A DNA stretch of 64,000 bases, taken from assembly GCA_002381125.1 (NCBI GenBank), contig DFUT01000026.1, positions 9,598 to 73,597 of the forward strand. Reading direction: 5' to 3'. This document shows, in pieces, positions 33,021 to 41,014 of this stretch (positions are counted from its first letter, which is position 1; every line of letters starts with the position of its first letter). This stretch comes from Bacteroidales bacterium UBA4179 (GTDB lineage Bacteria; Bacteroidota; Bacteroidia; Bacteroidales; Dysgonomonadaceae). The translations under genes and the position numbers were made by a program. The notes under the pieces are model-generated. The model was given only the letters and a program-made list of their open reading frames with translations, did not search any database and was not told the DNA's origin.

Positions 33021-33716
33021 ATGAGGAAAGTGTTGGACTTCGGTAAATTAGTTCTATTGGGATGTTTTCTTCTTTTCCTATCCTGTAAGTCGACGTCTGA
33101 ACGTACGCCTTCAATTTTGGAGGTTGTTGACAAACGATCTTTTATCCCAAAGGAAGAAATCATTACATTTTGCAGTGAATATCAAATAGATCCTCATTCG
33201 GTTTACTGGTGGAAAAATCATTGGGTTATTTATGTCGACGCAAGTGAGATCAGTAACCTAAAAGGAAAAATTAAAGAACGGTATCCCAATAGCAACATAA
33301 ATCTTTACGAAAAGCCCTTTTATCGTTTCAGCAGAGATGAGCATTGCAACGATAAACGGATGCGAAGCTGTGAACATGTGATTATGACGGCAAATTTGGT
33401 AGAAGATGAAGCGATGCAGCAAGCATATATGGAATACCACCGAACACAATTCGAAAAATGGCCTGAAGTTTCGAAAGGGTTTTGCAATGCCGATTTTCAG
33501 CAGGTTCTTGTTTTTCGCAATGGAAGACAACTTATGCTCGTCATCAGTATTCCCAAAGGAAAAAGTTTGGAAGAATTAAATCCGAAAACGGTTGAGCATA
33601 ATCCACGTGTGAAGGAGTGGAATGCGATTATGAGTAACTATCAGGAAGGGTTAGCAGATGCTCCTAACGATAGCACATGGATCACCTTTGAAAAAATAAC
33701 AGAGGAAATAATATAA
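33021..33716 (+). CDS. Lipoprotein with an L-rhamnose mutarotase domain
   Basis: The 231-residue protein has a lipoprotein signal (LGCFLLFLSC, Cys at about residue 22). The C-terminal half, residues about 130-225, matches the L-rhamnose mutarotase family: AYMEYHRTQFEKWPEVSKGF (with the family-typical His), FQQVLVFRNGRQLMLVI and the tail around PRVKEWNAIMSNYQEGL. The N-terminal half may be a degenerate second copy of the ferredoxin-like fold. Normal RhaM enzymes are cytoplasmic and interconvert anomers; a lipid-anchored one would act on sugars released outside. It lies 33 bases after the first gene and 10 before the GH31 gene. Confidence 0.75.
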   Translation: MRKVLDFGKLVLLGCFLLFLSCKSTSERTPSILEVVDKRSFIPKEEIITFCSEYQIDPHSVYWWKNHWVIYVDASEISNLKGKIKERYPNSNINLYEKPFYRFSRDEHCNDKRMRSCEHVIMTANLVEDEAMQQAYMEYHRTQFEKWPEVSKGFCNADFQQVLVFRNGRQLMLVISIPKGKSLEELNPKTVEHNPRVKEWNAIMSNYQEGLADAPNDSTWITFEKITEEII

Positions 33717-33726
33717 GGCAGGAGGT

Positions 33727-35940
33727 ATGAAGCAGACCAATTATCAACTTTTCGATTTTTTGGATTTTGATGTTAACTTAGATGGAGGAGAACGCCTTTG
33801 GAAAGCATGTTTGCCTACGGATATTAGGGAGGTAGATGGGGATATTTTTCTTACCATTCCTTTTCAAAAGCAGTGCAATTCAAACGAAATAAAGCCTGAT
33901 TTTTCTGAGCCGAGAAAAAATTATACCCTTAGAATACGGGCATTGGGATCAACGATTTTACGTATATCCTTAGGAATTGATCGTCCTTACATGGAAGATT
34001 CCGAGATGCTACTTTTGAGCTCTGATCTAAAGAAAAAGCCTTTGTCCTATCGGGAAGACGAAGAAACGTGGACGATCCAGGATAAAAAAGGGAGTACAAG
34101 AGCAAAAGTGCTTTTTCCCAAACCACAGATCGAGTGGTGGAGTGATTTGCAGCCGGCGCCGGATGAGACTGTTTTCTTGAGTTTTTTCCCCCATGGGAAG
34201 AAAGCGATTTCTCTTTCGGCTTATGACATGTTTTCGCCTGCGCGTCACGATGCCTTTGCTCTGGCTTTTGTTGAAAAGAACGGCCGTGCAGACCGGGTTA
34301 CTTTTTCATTGGAAGCCAAACCCGACGAATGTTTTTTTGGTACAGGAGAGCGTTTTGCCAAGATGGACCTTGCAGGGAAGACTTTCCAGATGCGTAATCA
34401 GGATGCGCAGGGTGTAAATAACCGGAGAGCCTACAAAAACGTACCGTTTTATCTTTCTTCCGAGATTTACGGTTTGTTTCTTCATACGTGTTCGTTTGCC
34501 AAATTTTCGCTTGCCGATCATTCCACACGTTCAGTTCAGATAATGGCAGAAGAGCCCTTTATCGATTTCTTTTTAATCGGTGGCGACACGTTGGAAGAGG
34601 TTTTGTTCGGCTATCGTCAGTTGACGGGATTTCCGCCCATGCCTCCACTTTGGAGTTTCGGAATATGGATGAGCCGCATGACCTATTTTTCGGCAGAAGA
34701 GGTAAACGAAATTTGCGAGAGGTTGCGCAAGGAAGATTATCCGTGTGATGTTATTCATTTGGATACGGGTTGGTTTGAAACCGATTGGCTTTGCGAATGG
34801 AAATTCAACGAGAAGCGTTTCCCTGAACCCGAAAAATTTATTCGACATCTGAGGGGAAAAGGGTTTCGCGTTAGTCTATGGCAATTACCGTATATTTCCT
34901 ACGATGCCGCTCAGTACTGTGAAGCGGAGGAACACCATTACATTGGCAAAGGGGTTCGCAAGCTTTCGGGTGCGTCGAATTTCAGTGTGCAGGATTTTGC
35001 GGGAACGATTGATTTTACATACGATAAAGCCGTTGAATGGTATAAAGACCTGTTGCGAAACTTGCTAAAAATGGGTGCGAGTTGCATTAAAGCCGATTTT
35101 GGTGAAGATATTCATTTGGATGCGGAATATCAGGGTATGCCGGCCGAAAAATTGCAGAACATCTATCCCCTTTTGTATCAGAAAGCCGTATATGAAGTAA
35201 CGAAAGAAGTTACAGGTGAAGGGATTATCTGGGCTCGAGCAGGGTGGGCGGGTTGTCAGCGATATCCGGTTCACTGGGGAGGCGATGCTGCTTGTTCGTG
35301 GCACGGTATGGCCGGTTCACTGAAAGGGGGATTACATTTGGGCTTGTCGGGTTTCGGTTTTTGGAGTCACGATATCCCTGGATTCCATGGTGTGCCCAAT
35401 TTTATGAACTCCGTCATACCGGACGATCTTTATGTTCGATGGACACAGTTTGGCGTTTTTACTTCGCACATGCGCTATCACGGTACACATAAGCGCGAAC
35501 CGTGGGAATATCCCTATATTTCGGAGATTATCCGGGAATGGTGGAAATTGCGGTATCGGTTAATCCCCTATATCGTTCAGCAAAGCGAGAAGACAACCCG
35601 TACTGGATTTCCTGTGCTAAGGGCGTTGGTTTTACATCATCCCGATGACAGAACGTGTCGTCACATCGATGATCAATATTATTTCGGCGACCATATGATG
35701 GTGGCACCGGTGATGAATTCGTCAGGTAGACGCGATATCTATTTGCCCGAAGGGAAATGGGTTCACTTTTTCACCCGAGAAATTTTGGAAGGGCCGCGTT
35801 GGCTGAAGGATGTGACCGTTCCTTTGGAAGAGATGCCTGTATATGTAAAATATGGAGCTACCATTCCGATGTATCTCGAGGACGTGAGTTGTACGGATGA
35901 AATGGATATGGAGAAAGTTGTCGAAGTTATTTTTGATTAA
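33727..35940 (+). CDS. Family 31 glycoside hydrolase (alpha-xylosidase/alpha-glucosidase type)
   Basis: The 737-residue GH31 enzyme has a beta-sandwich N-domain, then the barrel with the nucleophile region IKADFGED (D457) and the acid/base region HWGGDAACSWH (D520). KxDFGE around the nucleophile is usual for alpha-xylosidases of the YicI branch. No signal peptide is present, so it works in the cytoplasm on an imported di- or oligosaccharide or glycoside. A strong AGGAGG site lies 5 bases before its ATG. Exact linkage and sugar are open: xylose, 2-O-methyl-xylose and glucose all fit the family. Confidence 0.85.
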   Translation: MKQTNYQLFDFLDFDVNLDGGERLWKACLPTDIREVDGDIFLTIPFQKQCNSNEIKPDFSEPRKNYTLRIRALGSTILRISLGIDRPYMEDSEMLLLSSDLKKKPLSYREDEETWTIQDKKGSTRAKVLFPKPQIEWWSDLQPAPDETVFLSFFPHGKKAISLSAYDMFSPARHDAFALAFVEKNGRADRVTFSLEAKPDECFFGTGERFAKMDLAGKTFQMRNQDAQGVNNRRAYKNVPFYLSSEIYGLFLHTCSFAKFSLADHSTRSVQIMAEEPFIDFFLIGGDTLEEVLFGYRQLTGFPPMPPLWSFGIWMSRMTYFSAEEVNEICERLRKEDYPCDVIHLDTGWFETDWLCEWKFNEKRFPEPEKFIRHLRGKGFRVSLWQLPYISYDAAQYCEAEEHHYIGKGVRKLSGASNFSVQDFAGTIDFTYDKAVEWYKDLLRNLLKMGASCIKADFGEDIHLDAEYQGMPAEKLQNIYPLLYQKAVYEVTKEVTGEGIIWARAGWAGCQRYPVHWGGDAACSWHGMAGSLKGGLHLGLSGFGFWSHDIPGFHGVPNFMNSVIPDDLYVRWTQFGVFTSHMRYHGTHKREPWEYPYISEIIREWWKLRYRLIPYIVQQSEKTTRTGFPVLRALVLHHPDDRTCRHIDDQYYFGDHMMVAPVMNSSGRRDIYLPEGKWVHFFTREILEGPRWLKDVTVPLEEMPVYVKYGATIPMYLEDVSCTDEMDMEKVVEVIFD

Positions 35941-35943
35941 ATA

Positions 35944-37017
35944 ATGAGAAGTATGCAAACTTGGAAATTGAATTTTGAAGAGACGAAGCAACATTATCTG
36001 GACTGGTGGGACCACAAAGGGATTGTTTTGTCAATGTGGGAACACATTCCGAAGGATGGCGATCCTTATGAAAATGTTCCACCGCCACCCCCCTGCAAAG
36101 ATTGGAATCAGTTTTGGTTTGATCCCGAATGGAGATCGGATTACCTGCATTATACCATGTCGAGAAATTCCTATCTTGCCGATATCCTTCCCATTGCCAA
36201 CACACAATTGGGACCGGGTTCTCTTGCCTCCATTCTCGGAGCTGAATTGGAGGCACGTGAGGATACTATCTGGATAAGGGAAAAACCCGATTTTGACGGT
36301 CGGATTGTTTTCGACGAAAACAACAAATGGTGGAAACTACACAAAGATCTGTTGAATGCATGTAAAGCGAAATCGCAGGGCAAATATTTGGTTGGCTGTC
36401 CCGATTTAGTGGAAGGATTGGATGTGCTGGCCAGTCTTAAAGGATCGGACAATGTCCTTATGGATTTGGTGATGAATCCCGAAGAAACCCTGCGCCAATT
36501 GCAGGATATCAATACGGTTTATTTTAGGGTTTTCGATGAGATTTACGATATCATCAACGTGGATGGGGAAATGGGATTCTGTTATTTTTCTTTGTGGGCA
36601 CCGGGAAAAGTGACAAAATTACAGGCAGATTTGTCTATTATGATTTCTGAAGAAGACTACCGTACTTTTTGTCAGCCGTTTTTACGTGAACAATGCAACA
36701 ACATAGACTATACTCTCTATCATTTGGATGGGGTGGATGCTATTCGTCATTTGGGTGCTGTTTTGGAAATCGAAAACCTCAAGGCCGTTCAATGGACTCC
36801 GGGTTATGGTCAGCCTCAGGGAGGAAACCCTCAATGGTATGATTTGTATAAGCGGATTCTTGCGAGTGGGAAATCTGTAATGATCAACTGGGTAACATTG
36901 GACGAGATAGCGCCTCTGATCGATAATATTGGGAATCAGGGATTACATATTAACGTCGATTTTAAATCGGAAAAAGACATAGAAAAAGCATTAAAAATTG
37001 TGGAGCGGTACCGATGA
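35944..37017 (+). CDS. UroD-fold methyltransferase-like protein (first methyltransferase candidate)
   Basis: The 357-residue protein belongs to the uroporphyrinogen decarboxylase/MtaA fold. It lacks haem-pathway context, and the usual zinc triad HxC is replaced by H260-L-D262 in YHLDGVDAIRHL. It has further UroD-like segments (LPIANTQLGPGSLASILGAE, VQWTPGYGQPQGGNPQWY). In a corrinoid system this would be the enzyme that moves a methyl group from the substrate to the corrinoid protein. Its gene is 3 bases after GH31 and 44 before the symporter. The substrate is inferred from context only. Confidence 0.7.
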   Translation: MRSMQTWKLNFEETKQHYLDWWDHKGIVLSMWEHIPKDGDPYENVPPPPPCKDWNQFWFDPEWRSDYLHYTMSRNSYLADILPIANTQLGPGSLASILGAELEAREDTIWIREKPDFDGRIVFDENNKWWKLHKDLLNACKAKSQGKYLVGCPDLVEGLDVLASLKGSDNVLMDLVMNPEETLRQLQDINTVYFRVFDEIYDIINVDGEMGFCYFSLWAPGKVTKLQADLSIMISEEDYRTFCQPFLREQCNNIDYTLYHLDGVDAIRHLGAVLEIENLKAVQWTPGYGQPQGGNPQWYDLYKRILASGKSVMINWVTLDEIAPLIDNIGNQGLHINVDFKSEKDIEKALKIVERYR

Positions 37018-37061
37018 TTTTATACACGAAAAAATAGTTGGATGAAACAAAATAAAGCCGG

Positions 37062-38621
37062 ATGGAAGACTTGATTCACTTATCTATTGCGGATGTTGTC
37101 GTTATTTTTGTTTATGTGAGTATTCTGATAGGCATTGCCTGTTGGGCTGGTTTCGCCAAAAAAAACAAGAGTGATGATCTTTTCCTTGCCAATAAATCGC
37201 TTGGGTGGTTTGCAATTGGACTTACGATGTGGGGGACTAACGTCGGTCCTTCCATGCTGATTGCTAATGCCAGCAGCGGCTATGAAAGTGGTATTGTGGC
37301 AGGAAATTTTTCTTGGTATGCTTTCCCTTTTATTTTGATGCTGGCTTTTGTTTTTGCGCCTCGGTATTTGGGTGCAAAAGTAACCACACTTCCTGAATAT
37401 ATGGGAAAGCGTTTTGGTGAAACCACGCAACGATACATTGCCTGGTATTCTATTCTGACGATTTTGATATCGTGGTTGGGATTAACCTTGTTTTCCGGTG
37501 GAATTTTCATGGCTCAGCTTTTGGATTTTCCTTTGTGGGGCTGCATCGTTATTCTGGTTACGATTTCGGCATTTTTTGTCTTGATTGGAGGTTTAAAGAC
37601 GATAGCCTATACCAATGTCTTTCAAATGCTTTTATTGATCGGCGTATCGATTTTACTGGTGGTGATGTCGGTCCATAGGGTAGGAGGGATAGGGAAAGTG
37701 CTTGAGGCAACACCTTCTTCTTATTGGAAATTGTTTCAACCCTTGAGCGATAAGGATTTTCCTTGGTTGGCTATTCTTTTGGGATATCCTGTTATGGGTA
37801 TTTGGTTTTGGTGTACCGATCAATCAATGGTACAGTCGGTATTGGGCGCAAAGAGTTTGGAAGAAGGACAGAAAGGGGCAAATTTTACGGCATGGTTAAA
37901 ACTGATCGATATTCCTCTTTTCATTTTTCCTGGCATATTGGCATATCTTCTTCTTCCCGGTTTGACAAATTCGACCGATGCTTATCTAAAATTGGTAAAA
38001 ACAGTTTTTCCTTCCGGACTATTGGGTTTGGTAGTTATTGTGATGATGGCGGCTCTGATCAGTACCATTAGCTCGGCTCTTAATTCGTTGAGTACGGTTT
38101 TTACGATGGATATTTACGTTAAACGTTATAAACCTGAGGCTGACAGAAAGGAAATTAAAAAAACAGGACGGTTGGTGGTTTTGGCAGGCACTTTTTTCTC
38201 TATTTTTCTGGCCATTGGAATATCTTTTATTCAAGGGTTGAGTTTTTTCAATATTTTTCAATCGGTTTTAGGATTTATAGCGCCGCCTATGTCGGTAGCT
38301 TTCTTGTTTGCCGTATTGTGGAGAAAGACGTCGCGCAAAGCCATAAATCTAGTACTTTCATTGGGGACGGTTTTTAGCTTGGGTATCGGTATTCTGTACT
38401 ACACTAATCTTATTTTTAATGGTGTCCATTTTTTATATGTCTCTTTCCTTATCTTTGTTTTGTTGTCGGTTTTTGTGTGGCTGTTTTCTTTAATTAGCAA
38501 GGAATCAGATGAGTCTGTTTCGATACCGAGTTACAAACCGGTAAAAGTGAATAAGTCGGTAAAAATTTCCTGGAGTGTTTTAATTGTTGTGATGATCGGG
38601 ATGTATGTCCTATTTAATTGA
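37062..38621 (+). CDS. SSS-family sodium:solute symporter
   Basis: The 519-residue integral membrane protein matches the sodium:solute symporter family (SGLT/SSS): DDLFLANKSLGWFAIGLTMWGTNVGP near the start, FVLIGGLKTIAYTNVFQ in the middle and ALISTISSALNSLSTVFTMDIY, a family signature. About 13-14 membrane helices are evident. SSS transporters in such operons import monosaccharides or glycosides by sodium symport. It is placed between the two methyltransferase-type genes, so it probably imports their substrate. Confidence 0.88.
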   Translation: MEDLIHLSIADVVVIFVYVSILIGIACWAGFAKKNKSDDLFLANKSLGWFAIGLTMWGTNVGPSMLIANASSGYESGIVAGNFSWYAFPFILMLAFVFAPRYLGAKVTTLPEYMGKRFGETTQRYIAWYSILTILISWLGLTLFSGGIFMAQLLDFPLWGCIVILVTISAFFVLIGGLKTIAYTNVFQMLLLIGVSILLVVMSVHRVGGIGKVLEATPSSYWKLFQPLSDKDFPWLAILLGYPVMGIWFWCTDQSMVQSVLGAKSLEEGQKGANFTAWLKLIDIPLFIFPGILAYLLLPGLTNSTDAYLKLVKTVFPSGLLGLVVIVMMAALISTISSALNSLSTVFTMDIYVKRYKPEADRKEIKKTGRLVVLAGTFFSIFLAIGISFIQGLSFFNIFQSVLGFIAPPMSVAFLFAVLWRKTSRKAINLVLSLGTVFSLGIGILYYTNLIFNGVHFLYVSFLIFVLLSVFVWLFSLISKESDESVSIPSYKPVKVNKSVKISWSVLIVVMIGMYVLFN

Positions 38622-38634
38622 GTTGAATAATTAA

Positions 38635-39309
38635 ATGAAATCGGAATTATTGAATAAATTGTTTGAATGTGTGGAATTCGGGAAAATCAATCTTGAATCG
38701 CCTTATCCACCTCAAATGAAAGGATTGCCCGGTGCAGATGAAATTACCCGGCAGGCTCTTGAATCAGGAATAACGCCTGATGAGATATTAAATGAAGCCC
38801 TTATTGCAGCGATGGATAAAGTGGGGCAAAAATTTTCCGAAAAAAAGATTTTTGTTCCTCAAATGTTATTGTCGGCAAAAGCAATGAATGTATCAATGGA
38901 ACATTTAAAACCTTATTTTGCAGATGGTTCCGTAAAACGCAAGGGCGTTTTTATTTTGGGAACAGTTTTTGGCGATTTGCATGATATCGGCAAAAATCTA
39001 GTGGGAATGATGATCGAAGGAGCAGGTTGGGAAGTAATTGATCTAGGGGTTGACGTAAAAATCGATACGTTTGTAAACAAGGTAAAAGAGTATCCCGGCT
39101 CTCCTGTAGGCATTTCCGCATTGCTCAGCACAACCATGATCAATATCAAGCCTGTTATTGAAGCTATCAAAACGGTTTCTCCGAAAACGAAAGTCATCGT
39201 TGGAGGTGCACCTCTTTCTGCAGAGTTCGCTGCATCGATCGGTGCAGACGCATATGGGAAAAATCCCCTGGAAGGAATAAAATGGTTGGAATCAACATAT
39301 CGTTCATAA
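38635..39309 (+). CDS. Corrinoid (B12-binding) methyl-carrier protein
   Basis: The 224-residue protein has a helical cap domain (residues 1-90, with ALIAAMDKVGQKFSEKKIFVPQML) and a B12-binding Rossmann domain. The cobalt-ligand motif is D114-L-H116-D-I-G-K (GDLHDIGKN), followed by GVDVKIDTFVNKV and a GAPLSAEFAASIGADAYG nucleotide-loop region. Such proteins (MtaC/MtbC/MtvC type) carry the methyl group on cobalt between two methyltransferases. It lies directly after the symporter and before the HxC methyltransferase. Confidence 0.92.
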   Translation: MKSELLNKLFECVEFGKINLESPYPPQMKGLPGADEITRQALESGITPDEILNEALIAAMDKVGQKFSEKKIFVPQMLLSAKAMNVSMEHLKPYFADGSVKRKGVFILGTVFGDLHDIGKNLVGMMIEGAGWEVIDLGVDVKIDTFVNKVKEYPGSPVGISALLSTTMINIKPVIEAIKTVSPKTKVIVGGAPLSAEFAASIGADAYGKNPLEGIKWLESTYRS

Positions 39310-39331
39310 TATGTGAAAAGGAAAACAGAAA

Positions 39332-40312
39332 ATGAAAAAATGTTTGGCTTTACCCTTTATCACTCATCCCGGAATTGAATTGATCGGGAAGACGGTTCAA
39401 GATGCTGTTTCGGATGGAAAAATTCAGTATGAAGCGATGAAGGCAGTGTCGGATGAATTTGACACCATGGGCTGCACAGCTATTATGGATTTAACGGTAG
39501 AAGCAGAAGCTTTTGGTGCAGAAATCAGTATGCCGGAAGATGAGATACCTACTGTTAAGGGCAGATTGTTGAAAAGTGCAGCTGATGTAGAAAAGTTGTC
39601 TGTTCCCGATTTAGGACAAGGGCGTTTGAAGGAATTTTTAAAAGCCAATAAATTGGCTGTAGAAAATATTACGGCTAAACCGGTGTTTTCGGGATGTATA
39701 GGTCCTTTTTCCCTTGCGGGTAGATTGTACGGTATGTCGGAAATTATGATTTCAATGTACACTGAACCCGAAACGGTTCTACTGTTACTGTTGAAGTGTA
39801 CGGAATTTTTAATCCGATATTGTATGGAGTTGAAAAAAACGGGCACGGTTGGAGTCATTATGGCTGAACCTGCTGCCGGCTTGTTATCTAATGAAGATTG
39901 TATGGTTTATTCGTCGGATTTCGTGAAAAAGATTGTTAATACTGTTCAGGATGATAATTTTACTGTTATTCTGCATAATTGTGGCAATATGGGTCAGTGT
40001 ACTTATGCTATGATTGCAAGTGGGGCAAATGCTTTGCATTTCGGCAATACTGTAGATATAGTAGAGGTGTTGCAAGATTGCCCTTCCGATAAAATTGTGA
40101 TGGGAAATATAGACCCGGTTCGTGTTTTCAAACAATCCGATCCGAATACCGTGCGTGAAGTTACTGCCGATTTGCTGGAACGGACAAGAAATTATGCCAA
40201 TTTTGTAATTTCAAGTGGTTGCGATATTCCTCCTCGTACGCCTCTTGAAAATATTCGCGCTTTTTTTGAAGTTGTGAAAAAATATAATGATAAAAATTAT
40301 GGGGCAGAGTAG
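39332..40312 (+). CDS. MtaA/MtbA-like UroD-fold methyltransferase (second enzyme)
   Basis: The 326-residue protein is of the MtaA/MtbA/MtvB branch of UroD-fold methyltransferases: CTAIMDLTVEAEAFGAEISM, FSGCIGPFSLAGRLYGMS and the zinc-ligand motif VILHNCGNMGQ (H215, C217). It probably transfers the methyl group between the corrinoid protein and an acceptor. Bacteria usually lack coenzyme M, so tetrahydrofolate or another thiol is possible. The direction of transfer, and which UroD-fold enzyme is first, are inference. Confidence 0.82.
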   Translation: MKKCLALPFITHPGIELIGKTVQDAVSDGKIQYEAMKAVSDEFDTMGCTAIMDLTVEAEAFGAEISMPEDEIPTVKGRLLKSAADVEKLSVPDLGQGRLKEFLKANKLAVENITAKPVFSGCIGPFSLAGRLYGMSEIMISMYTEPETVLLLLLKCTEFLIRYCMELKKTGTVGVIMAEPAAGLLSNEDCMVYSSDFVKKIVNTVQDDNFTVILHNCGNMGQCTYAMIASGANALHFGNTVDIVEVLQDCPSDKIVMGNIDPVRVFKQSDPNTVREVTADLLERTRNYANFVISSGCDIPPRTPLENIRAFFEVVKKYNDKNYGAE

Positions 40313-41014
40313 ATGATCGGTTCATTCCAATATTTTCGGTTTTCTTTCCGTGAAGTAGCCCCAACGATGAATGAGGTTCTCAAGTATGTTCAATCGACAG
40401 GATTGGACAAGGAACATCCCGCGGTAGTTTTTACAGAAAACGTTCTTAAGAAATTAGATAATTTGCAAGGTATTTGTGGAGGGTATGTCATAAAAAAAAA
40501 TGAACCGGTATTGCCGACAGAAGGAGTAATAAAAATTGATGATTTTACCTTACATGTCGGTAAGCAAATTTCAAAATGTTTGGAAGAGGCTTCATATATA
40601 GCGCTTTTTCTTTGTACGGCAGGTCCCGATTTTTCTAATATAACCCGGAAATTGAATCATGAAGGTAGTTGGATGGAGTCATACCTTGTGGATGCAATTG
40701 GTTCGTTGACAGTAGAAAAGGCGATGAATATCATCTGGCACAATCTCGCGGAATCGATGGATAAAGAAGGATTGAAAATAAGCAATCGTTATAGTCCGGG
40801 TTACTGTAATTGGGATGTATCGGATCAGAAGATATTGTTTTCATTGATAGGGGATAATCCGACGCGTGTAACTCTTAGCGAAACGTGTCTGATGTTACCG
40901 GTAAAATCGGTGAGTGGCATTATCGGAATTGGTGAAAATCTGAGAAGATATAAATACGGATGTGAAATGTGTAATAATCAAACGTGCATTTATAGAAAAA
41001 TAATTCATGAATAA
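40313..41014 (+). CDS. Stand-alone MetH-type B12 reactivation domain protein
   Basis: The 233-residue protein corresponds to the C-terminal activation domain of cobalamin-dependent methionine synthase, which binds SAM: RYSPGYCNWDVSDQKILFSLI, RVTLSETCLMLPVKSVSGIIGIG and a Cys-rich end YGCEMCNNQTCIYRK. Its start codon follows the previous stop immediately. In corrinoid systems this protein could reductively methylate inactive Co(II) corrinoid with SAM and an electron donor, replacing RamA-like proteins. The four tail Cys could bind a metal or cluster. Confidence 0.82.
   Translation: MIGSFQYFRFSFREVAPTMNEVLKYVQSTGLDKEHPAVVFTENVLKKLDNLQGICGGYVIKKNEPVLPTEGVIKIDDFTLHVGKQISKCLEEASYIALFLCTAGPDFSNITRKLNHEGSWMESYLVDAIGSLTVEKAMNIIWHNLAESMDKEGLKISNRYSPGYCNWDVSDQKILFSLIGDNPTRVTLSETCLMLPVKSVSGIIGIGENLRRYKYGCEMCNNQTCIYRKIIHE

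Noticed and set aside
35944..40312. Haem synthesis role for the two UroD-fold proteins
   Set aside because: No other haem gene is near, both sit with a corrinoid protein and activation domain, and one has the HNC zinc motif of methyltransferases.
35944..41014. Pyrrolysine-type MttB/MtmB methylamine system with in-frame amber codon
   Set aside because: The methyltransferases are of the UroD fold and have uninterrupted frames; no MttB-family gene or in-frame TAG is seen.
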